Source of the DNA: Lantana camara
Taxonomy: Eukaryota > Streptophyta > Magnoliopsida > Lamiales > Verbenaceae
Direction of reading: 5' to 3'
NCBI GenBank assembly: GCA_037501455.1
Contig: CM074857.1
Span: forward strand, 102,829,501-102,893,500
DNA length: 64,000 bases
Shown here: positions 56,791-64,000 of the stretch, piece by piece
Layout: the number at the start of each line of letters is the position of its first letter
Position numbering within the stretch: the stretch's first letter is position 1
Translations under genes and position numbers: made by a program
Notes under the pieces: generated by a model
Databases searched by the model: none
What the model was told of the DNA's origin: nothing
What the model saw: the letters and a program-made list of their open reading frames with translations, nothing else

Positions 56791-57595
56791 TTTTTGAATG
56801 AAAGGCAATCTGCATTCTAAATACCATCACGTTTCAAAATAAATTAAAGGCTCCATAGATAAGCGCAGGTAGTATGTCTCCATCTGCAGTAGCTGTTATG
56901 AAACGACGTCTCCACGCTTTGTGAAGCTATTAGTGGCAGAAATATATATGTCGATCGAGCCAAAAATTTGGATCGAGAGGCTCGAACTGGAGTAGGCTTG
57001 ATCTTTTAGGATTTGTAGAGTTGGGCGATTGGAATCTAAAAAGGCGAATAAACGTGAACTCGAAGTAAACTCGAGACAAGATAGGGTTTTACCCAAGGTT
57101 GGCATTCCAATACTCAAATCATCATGCTTGTTAAAGGTCGAATGAAAGAGGTCGAGTATGAGTGCAGTAAATGAAGCTTACCTACCAGAGTAAATTCAGA
57201 GGCGTTTATACCCTTAGCCGTAATGGAGGTGGTGGCCGCCGTGGGTGGTGCTCCAACGGCTAGCTGCCCCACTACTAAGGTACATTTAATGGTTGGTCGG
57301 CCACTAACTCTATGAATCCTGACTAACCACGTGGCTTCTGGAGGACAAGGTGAGGTCGAGTGATATCATGAAGTGCCTTTAATCAAGTCGGTCATCGAAG
57401 GAAGGTTTTCCCTCCTTCCTTCTCGCCTAAGGCTGATGAAGGTCATCTTTTCGAGCTATTGGTCGAAGCAAGTGTTGGTCGAGGTAAGGTATGAATCTAC
57501 ATGTCCGCTGGAGACTACGCCATGTCATCGAGTTGAGTCCTATCATGTCATAGGTATATTCATATTTTACATTCCAATTTAGCTGAACCTGGCTC
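56791..57595 (-). other. Probable gypsy LTR-like remnant
   Basis: Moderately GC-rich DNA with phrases resembling the Tat-like LTR at 22399-23145 (…ggttggcattccaatactcaaatca near 57092 versus …agtatgacactccgacgctcaagtca near 22555). No clear TG…CA borders, PBS or coding domain were found. Frames here look accidental. Confidence 0.4.
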
Positions 57596-57959
57596 GGCCA
57601 AACCGGTGTAACGAGGAGGTGAGTGTTTTACACTTGCCATGTGGTTGGTGGAAAATTTAGGGAGAGTGACCAATCAAATGACAAGTGCAATACACTTGCC
57701 CATTTAATTGGTTGAGTTCGGTCGAACCGGGTCTGGATTAGAATTTTCCTCCAAGTTATCATGATTTTGTGATCCTTCCAAAATAATTGAGTTACTTTAA
57801 TCGCTTATTTTATGTACAAAATTTAGAAAGAATCCACCCGTAATTCACAAAATACGTTTCAATTTCAATCACGTCCCTCGTTAGTGTGTTATGTATAGAT
57901 AGATGGATAGATACCACTTAAATACGTTTCAATTTCAATCACGTTTGATTCCTAACATG
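57596..57959. repeat. Intergenic DNA with small inverted and direct repeats
   Basis: acttgccatgtggttggt (57635) is inverted at 57674 (accaatcaaatgacaagt). aaatacgtttcaatttcaatcacgt-type 25-mers occur at 57850-57874 and 57920-57944, 70 bp apart, flanking a tagatagatggatagata run. No gene. Confidence 0.7.
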
Positions 57960-58228
57960 AATGCACCAACTTAAAGATGATACTTTTCAATAATTCTCTC
58001 TCTAGAAGAGTTGGAGTCTCTCTTTCTTGAGAGTTTTTATTTTGTTTCTTTCTTGTGATTTCTTTTTTGTGGTTTCTGGTCTTTGCGTTCCTCTCTCCAG
58101 CTGTTTTATTTCCTTGCTTATGTTTCTGGTTTTCTTTCTCAGGTGAGGCCCTGTGTTCTCTTTCGTCGTAAGTTCGTGAGGTTCAGATTTATCCGTTCCC
58201 CCTTGCTATCACAGACTTGTTCCTGTCC

Positions 58229-58910
58229 ATGGATGAAGAGTTGGAATGGGTGAAAGGAGCGTTAAACTTGTCGGTGGAGGAAGAAGATGGCTTGTTGGTG
58301 CCAGATGAAGCTTGGAAGGGCAAAAAACAAACGGAATATCATCTTGTAGGCAAGGTTTTTACCAGGCGGAATGTCAATTTTGAAGCTCTCGGTCTCACTA
58401 TTTCTAAGGCCATAAATCCGGTGAAAGGAATATCGATGACAAGACTAGCAAATGGACGATTTCTCATGTCTTTCAATCACAAGCTTGACAGACAGAGAGC
58501 TCTTGCTAGTTGTCCTTGGAACTTTGATAAGTATCTCATGGTGCTGGGTTTGGTTGAGGAAAATGACGACCCCCTACAGATTAACCTGGATTTCTGTAAG
58601 TTCTTCATAATCATACATATCAGAGGCCTACCTTTTACAAAAATGACCGAAGAACAAAAATGACTGAAGAAATGGCTACTACCTTTTACAAAAATGACTG
58701 AAGAAATGGCTACTACCTTTTACAAAAATGACTGAAGAAATGGCTACCTTAGTTGGAAACAAGATTGGAAGGTCTGCTCCACATTATCCGTTTGGTCTTT
58801 GGATGAAAGAAGAACCTCATATTAATCGGAGAAACCAGCCCTTAAACTTCCATAACTATTTTCCGATCACCGAACCTTCACAAATCTGCCGGAAAAGGTA
58901 TCTCTGCTAA
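58229..58910 (+). pseudogene. LINE ORF1 (DUF4283-type), disrupted
   Basis: Nucleic-acid-binding protein of the LINE. The ATG at 58229 (MDEELEWVKGALNLSVEEED) was chosen over upstream non-ATG codons. Residues HLVGKVFTRRNVNFEALG and RFLMSFNHKLDRQRAL, then CPWNFDKYLMVLG, follow the usual DUF4283 plan. At 58628-58750 a 34-bp tandem repeat (three copies) shifts the frame, giving a stop at 58661. Beyond it the frame with MATLVGNKIGRSAPHYPFGLWM skips the part that should lie between G-N-K-I-G and Y-P-F-G, where the zinc knuckle belongs, so an internal deletion is likely. Confidence 0.85.
58628..58750. repeat. 34-bp tandem repeat in LINE ORF1
   Basis: The unit ccttttacaaaaatgactga followed by agaaatggctact recurs three times in a row. 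34 is not a multiple of 3, so the repeat breaks the frame. Confidence 0.92.
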
Positions 58911-59639
58911 CCCCGCCCAAAACCACAAAAACAATCCCGCCAACTTTTCAGTAGTACAACAACATATTTTACCAAATCCCATGAACCAGACTGCTACTCC
59001 AATCCTCGTATCAAATCAGCCTACAATCTCTGATCCAAAGCGCAGTCGTACAGGACAGATAGGGCAGGCGTGGACTTCCCAATCTTATAAACCTAATTCT
59101 GAACCGCACCAGATCTCAAGCCCAGTTCTTAAATCAGCCTACTATACTCCCCCTCCCATAGCCTAACGCCTAATTAATGAATTTGAAGCCAAACAGAGGG
59201 CCCAATTCTCAATCTCTAATTCCCGTCAACTCAATCTAAGCTACAAATAACTGAGTCTAAACCCTTACCCTCTAAACCGGCCCACCTTATCAAAACTGAA
59301 CCTATTGATTCCAACCAATTCCCTACCAAAACCCACCCAAACAACTCAAATTTGAACCTGCTGAATTGAAACAGGACACCTACACAAAGTTTCCAAATCT
59401 CAACCACCCTTCTCCAAAACTCTCTAGAAAGAAATCAACTACACACCTCTCCCCCCTCACCCCATCAGACCCTTTTCTAGGAATCAAACATAAATTCCAC
59501 CCTACTTCCGAGAATGATTTTTCTCTTTTCGAGAACAGAGAGACTCATCAGCCTTTGACAAAGGTTTCTCGAACTTCATTCGTTGGTAAAATCACCAATT
59601 GTCAGGCGCGCGGGGCTGCGCCAATGAGTCTCATTTGCT
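58911..59639 (+). pseudogene. LINE ORF1 C-terminal tail and inter-ORF region
   Basis: A Pro/Asn/Ser-rich, low-order stretch with short frames (58981-59166, 59366-59641) closed by stops. Such a tail is typical between ORF1 and ORF2 of plant LINEs. No conserved motif. Confidence 0.55.
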
Positions 59640-60290
59640 AGAATTATTCGGGCCTGGGGGGTCCCTGGACAATTCAATGCCTGGAAAAACTTATCCGGGC
59701 TCATAACCCCTCAATTGTCTTCCTCTCGGAGACAAAGTGCAATGATAGCAAAATTGAAGCTCTCAAACATAAGTTGGATTGGTTTGGTGTTGGTGTGAAG
59801 GCTCTTGGTAGAAGCGGGGGCCCCGCTCTCCTCTGGAATAAGTCTGTTGATGTTAACCTTATTAGTTCATCTCAAAACCACATTGATGTGATGATTTTGG
59901 GTTTGGGTGTTGAAGATAGTTGGCGTTTCTCGGGGTTTTATGGCGAACCTCTTGCTCATAAGCGAAATAATACTTGGCAGCTACTGGAGAAGCTTAGTGA
60001 AGTTTCACGGAGGTTGTGGCTCTGTGCCGGAGACTTCAACGAGATTCTCTCATCGTCCCCGCTCTCCTGCTCAGATGATGGCTTTTCGGATGGCAATTAC
60101 TTCTGTGGTAGTGGGACTCAATGACTTGGCTTCATCGGCCCCCTCTTCACCTCGTCTGACCGAAGACCTTCCCCTTGCGGCAGTGGGACTCAATGACTTG
60201 GCTTCATCGGCCCCCTCTTCACCTCGTCTGACCAAAGACCTTCCCCTGGTACCATCTACTGTCGGTTGGATAGAGGTCTGGCAAATAATA
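59640..60290 (+). pseudogene. LINE ORF2 endonuclease domain
   Basis: AP-type endonuclease that would nick the target. It starts with a stop where Trp belongs (TAG-NYSGLGGPWTIQCL; usual W-N-x-R-G-L-G), then NPSIVFLSETKC with the conserved Glu, GFYGEP, and LWLCAGDFNEI with the Asp-Asn pair. After SCSDDGFSDGNYF the frame ends at 60124. A 72-bp tandem duplication (60111 and 60183, gtgggactcaatgacttggc) follows, with loss of most of the second half of the domain. Confidence 0.85.
60111..60254. repeat. 72-bp tandem duplication in LINE ORF2
   Basis: gtgggactcaatgacttggc… begins at 60111 and 60183; the units differ by few bases. It adds 24 codons but lies at a frame break. Confidence 0.9.
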
Positions 60291-62050
60291 TGTTCAACCT
60301 CCTCCTCCCCAACGCTAGAGTCGAACACCTTTCTGTTCCTGTCTCGGTTCATAAACCACTTTTTATTTCTCTTTTGTCTGCCCCTAAGCCCCTCCCTCAA
60401 GGGGGTCGTCCGTTTCGCTTTGAAGCTACTTGGATCCAGGATGCTTTCTGTGAACGGTTTATTCAGGAAGGTTGGACTTCCATTGGCGACCGAAACGATT
60501 GGAGGGCCTGTCTAATAGGATTTTGGGGTGTCAACCTAATTGTATTCAGTGGAGAAAGAATTCTGTTTCAAACCCTCTGCGAGTTATTGACAATCTGGCT
60601 AAGGAACTCACGCAGGTTAGGAATGGCCCTGTTTCTTCTAAGTCTAAAGCGCTGGAAAAGGATATTTTGTTTAAACTTGAAAAGGAGCACCGCTTGAATG
60701 AGATATTCTGGAAGCAGCGCTCCAGGAAGGCGATCGAAACTCCGTCTTTTTCCGCAGTAAAGCTTCTACGAGATTAAAGAATAACGCCATCAAGGGGTTG
60801 AGGAATGAGACTGGTCTTTTGTATTCTGACCCAGATCAAATTCAGGGAATTATTTTTGATTACTTTCACAAAATCTTTAACTTAGATAATCCATCAGTCG
60901 AGATGATTGAGGAAGCTCTGGGGTCTGTGTTACCAAGGGTGGATGACAGGATGTTCAATGATCTCTCGCGGCCTTTCACGATTGAGGAGGTGACCCGAGC
61001 CCTCTCTGATATGCACCCTCTCAAATCTCCAGGTCCCGATGGTATGCCCCCCATTTTTTTTCAAAAGTTTTGGCATATTGTTGGTAATTCTGTGGTGTCT
61101 TGTATCTTAAGTTTATTGAACGATGGGTGCTTCCTTGACTCTATTAACTCCACTCACATAGCCCTTATTCCTAAGTACAAGAATCCGGATTTAATTTCGC
61201 AATTTCTCCCTATTAGTCTTTGTAATGTTCTTTACAAGATGGCTTCTAAGACTATTACTAATAGACTCAAACCCCGTATGTGCAATCTTATCTCCAACTC
61301 CCAATCGGCTTTTGTCCCCTGTCTGTTAATTTCGGATAATGTTCTTGTTGCATTTGAAATAAACCATTTTATTAAGAAAAAAAACAAGGGTAAAGAGGGA
61401 TTTATAGCTCTTAAGCTTGATATGAGTAAAACTTATGATAGGGTTGAGTGACTTTTGTTGGAGCGTGTTATGAGTAGGTTGGGTTTTCCTATTTCTCTGG
61501 TTCGACTGATTATGCATTGTGTTTCTTCGGTTTCTTATTTCTTTTTGCTTAATGGTTCTCATTTCGGTCATATTATTCCCGAGAGAGGTATCCATCAAGG
61601 AGACCCTCTCTCTCCTCATTTGTTTCTTCTTTGCGCAGAGCTTTTTAGTTGTCTTATTCAGGAAGAAGAAAGGCAGGGTTCTCTTTGTGGGGTGGCTGTG
61701 TGTATAGGTGCTCCTCGGGTTTCTCATTTACTGTTTGCTAACGATACGTTAGTCTGATGTCAGGCCACGCAAGAGGCTGTCTCTTGCATTAATAGGGTAC
61801 TCAACAAATATGCCTTGATCTCGGGGCAGGTGATCAATAGGGATAAGTCTTCGGTGGTCTTTAGTGGCAGCGTGGATCCGGCTGTTTGATGCTTGCTTGC
61901 GAGAGATCTTGGTATTAGGAGCATGTTTCACCATGATCTTTATATCGGGCTTCCTTCGGTGGTGGGCAGATCGAAGTGTGCTATCTTTGCTAATTTGCAT
62001 GATAAGGTGTGGAACAAGATTCAAAGGTTCGCGGAAAAGTTCTTGTCTAT
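60291..62050 (+). pseudogene. LINE ORF2 reverse transcriptase
   Basis: The RT region has the block PLKSPGPDGMPPIFFQKFW, then SISLCNVLYKMASKTITNRL and IALKLDMSKTYDRVE. A TGA at 61449 replaces the expected Trp and the frame resumes with RLGFPISLVRLIMHC and RGIHQGDPLSPHLFLLCAE. The catalytic F-A-D-D box reads FANDTLV, with the first Asp changed to Asn, and a stop follows it at 61755. Upstream (60290-60780) the linker with RPFRFEATWIQDAFCERF is frameshifted. The RT is inactive. Confidence 0.9.
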
Positions 62051-63134
62051 GGCCGGTTAAGAGGTTCTTATCAAATCGGTCCTTCTTGCTATCCCCTCCT
62101 ATGTTATGGGTTGTTTTCGCCTTCCGGATACGTTCTTAAGGAGCATTGAGTCGTTAATCGCCAACTTCTTCTGGAACAATAAAAACCAGAACAAAATTAA
62201 TTGGGTGGCTTGGGCTAAGTTGTGTAAAAGCAAATCTTGAGGGGGTCTCGGTCTTCACCATCTTAAGAGATTTAATCGGGCCATTCTAGCAAAACAAGCT
62301 TGGAGAATTGTCAAACACCCGGAGAGGCTTCTCTCTCGGATTCTTAAGGCTCGTTATTTTTCCCGGTCGGATTTGTTTGGGGCTTCACTTGGCCGGTCTC
62401 CGTCGTTTACTTGGAGAAGTATTCTTGGAGCTCGAAACTTAATTGAGGCAGGCTCTCGCTGGAGAATTGGAAATGGTGCTTTGGTTGATATTATTAAAGA
62501 TCGGTAGATCCCGAAATGCTCCTCTTTCAAACCTATCATCACAGACCCGTTGCCTTCCCATCTCTCTAAGGTTTGTCACCTGCTTCCCCCCAATAAGAAT
62601 GAGTGGAATGTTCAGCTTATCAAGCGCCATTTTTCTGCCCCGGATGCGGACGCTATTATTTAAATTCCGCTTAGTTCTACCCGTTGGCCTGATATCTTGG
62701 TTTGGAGTGAAACCAAACATGGTTCCTTCTCCGTTCGATTTGCCTATCTTCTCGATTTGTCTCTTTTTGAGAGATCCGATGCTTCTAGCTCTATGCAACA
62801 GGCTGTTCTTCCTTGGAATTTATTGTGGAAAGTTGATGTGGCGCCTAAAATTCGTACCTCTGCTTGGAGAGTTTGCAACAAAGTCATTCCTGCGACGTCT
62901 ATCCTCCGTTCCCGCTGTTGCCCGTTGGACTTCGTGTGCCCGTTGTGTGGTTCTTTGGAGGAAACGATTGATCATGCTTTTCTCTTTTGCCCTTTTGCTC
63001 GCCAAGTGTGGGCTTGCACTTATATTAGCTGGTTCTTGGTGTCTAAGTGGCCCGACGATTCTTGTAAGTGGATCCTTAACACTTTCGCTGATCTTTCAGA
63101 GGAAGAGGCTAGGACTTTTCTCACTACTATTTAG
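62051..63134 (+). pseudogene. LINE ORF2 C-terminal region with zinc-binding domain
   Basis: Scattered frames keep typical plant LINE blocks: SYVMGCFRLPDTFLRSIESL, NFFWNN, and LSRILKARYF, then SRWRIGNGALVDI. The zf-RVT domain reads LLWKVDVAPKIRTSAWRVCN and CPLCGSLEETIDHAFLFCPFA, keeping Cys, Cys, His and Cys. Several stops lie inside. The frame runs to 63134. Confidence 0.85.
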
Positions 63135-63653
63135 GGTATTTGGTGGTTTCGGAATCGTAAGCTTATCCAAGGAATAAAGGCTTCTCCTTTGGATGTGGGT
63201 AGTTTTGTTGATTCTTTTATCCAGGCTTCGTATGGTGCGAAATTTCCTTGCTCGGTGGGGCCTCGCGCTGTCCAAGCCCCTTCCTGGACCCCACCCCCTT
63301 TTGGTGTTATTAAAATTAATGTGGATGGTGCTTGCTTTTCACAACGAAATGAAGGAGGTTTTGGAGTTGCGGCTCGGGATTCTCTCGGTGTTTGTTTGGG
63401 CTGGAAGTGTGGCATCAATGTTGGGCAACTTGATTCTGAGGTTGCTGAAGCATACGCTGCTGTTCAAGGCTTGAAGTTAGCTAAGGAGCATGGATGGAAT
63501 ATTGTTATCCTTGAAGGTGATTGTCTTAATTTAATTTCCAGATTTAGGAGTGATTTAGTTGATGATTCCCAGGTTGGTAATCTGGTACTGTATGAGGTTA
63601 GGAATCTTTGTGCCTCTTTTGTCTCTTGTTCATTTAGTTTTGTCAGTCGGTAG
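63135..63653 (+). pseudogene. LINE C-terminal RNase H
   Basis: A TAG at 63132 separates this from the zinc-binding part in the same frame. INVDGACF (first Asp), EAYAAVQGLKLAKEHGW (Glu) and ILEGDCLNLI (Asp) are the conserved plant LINE RNase H blocks (RVT_3 type). The last block, before the usual His/Asp, is incomplete because the frame stops at 63653, though the next bases (aatcatctagctcac) could continue it. Without the upstream part it would not act alone. Confidence 0.87.
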
Positions 63654-63782
63654 GGCAATCATCTAGCTCACTCCCTTACTAGGCATGCGGCTTCGGCCTG
63701 CGTTAGTGTCCGTTTTTTGCTGACTACGGTTTCCCGTTTGCTGCAGTCGGAGGCTGTGATGGTTTAATTGTTTGTGTTGTTG

Positions 63783-63822
63783 TGGTCTTAAAAATAAAAA
63801 AATTAAAAAAAAAGAAAAATCC
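63783..63822 (+). other. LINE A-rich tail
   Basis: A-rich run with T and G interruptions after the RNase H and a ~130-bp 3' UTR, as expected for the end of an L1-type insertion. Confidence 0.75.
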
Positions 63823-64000
63823 TAATTAACAAAATCAACTCCTTTTGAATACATTTTTTATTATTATCATTGTTATCGAAAATCCAGATTCTATCATTGG
63901 GCATGCAATTGATAGTTACAACTTACACCCGTTATATTAAACGTGCTAATCGAAAGGGAATCTTTCTGGATTTTATTGTGGTGTACGTTTTGCGAACACA
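63823..64000. other. Unannotated right edge
   Basis: Intergenic DNA; nothing recognised. Confidence 0.4.

Larger units (their letters stand above)
57960..63822 (+). mobile_element. L1-type LINE, degenerate, with A-rich tail
   Basis: A plant non-LTR retrotransposon. It has a pyrimidine-rich leader (about 58000-58228), ORF1 with a DUF4283-type domain, then ORF2 parts in order: endonuclease, RT, zinc-binding C-terminal region and RNase H. An A-rich tail ends near 63822. No LTRs are present. The 5' border and target duplication could not be fixed. Many stops and several tandem duplications make it inactive. Confidence 0.88.

Overview
The window is repeat-rich nuclear DNA from a flowering plant. 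Plant-type Ty1/copia and Ty3/gypsy LTR retrotransposons, a plant L1-type LINE carrying an RNase H domain, Mutator-type MITEs and one intron-containing host gene all point that way. The species cannot be fixed from sequence alone; a eudicot is the natural guess. No rRNA, tRNA, CRISPR array or bacterial-style operon was seen.

Layout. (1) 1-23145 is a nest of elements. A minus-strand Tat-like gypsy (5' LTR 22399-23145; gag, protease and RT leftward) is split by a non-autonomous Athila-like element (12042-19111, YATTA target duplication). It is cut at its integrase by a decayed minus-strand copia (5' LTR 8817-10986, 3' LTR running off the left edge). That copia carries what looks like a 2.67 kb solo LTR (5752-8417). 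(2) 23146-33549 is the genic island: AT-rich DNA, nested foldback elements (25001-26829), two Mutator-type MITEs with perfect 9-bp target duplications (27149-27520 and 29570-29968), and the only convincing host gene, a three-exon short-chain dehydrogenase/reductase (30143-32087) of 264 residues. (3) 33550-54818 is one solo copia LTR split by about 19.4 kb of insert. The insert has TIR-like ends and holds an inverted, rearranged Tat-like gypsy with a spliced coiled-coil ORF antisense to its LTR, a PPT-LTR-PBS-inverted-LTR palindrome, and a full-length but mutated plus-strand copia (40628-50975). That copia has a 488-bp TRIM inserted in its integrase. (4) 54819-57950 continues a duplicate of the 23.2-24.2 kb DNA. 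Two small MITEs here have visible empty sites in the other copy. (5) About 57960-63822 is a degenerate plus-strand LINE ending in an A-rich tail.

Functionally, only the dehydrogenase looks able to make an intact host protein. Every transposon coding region read here has stops, frameshifts, deletions or mutated catalytic residues. The most informative signals are structural: exact target duplications that order the insertions, a spliced antisense gene family inside the gypsy, LTR palindromes, and short G/C-rich motifs repeated at regular intervals in LTRs and leaders.
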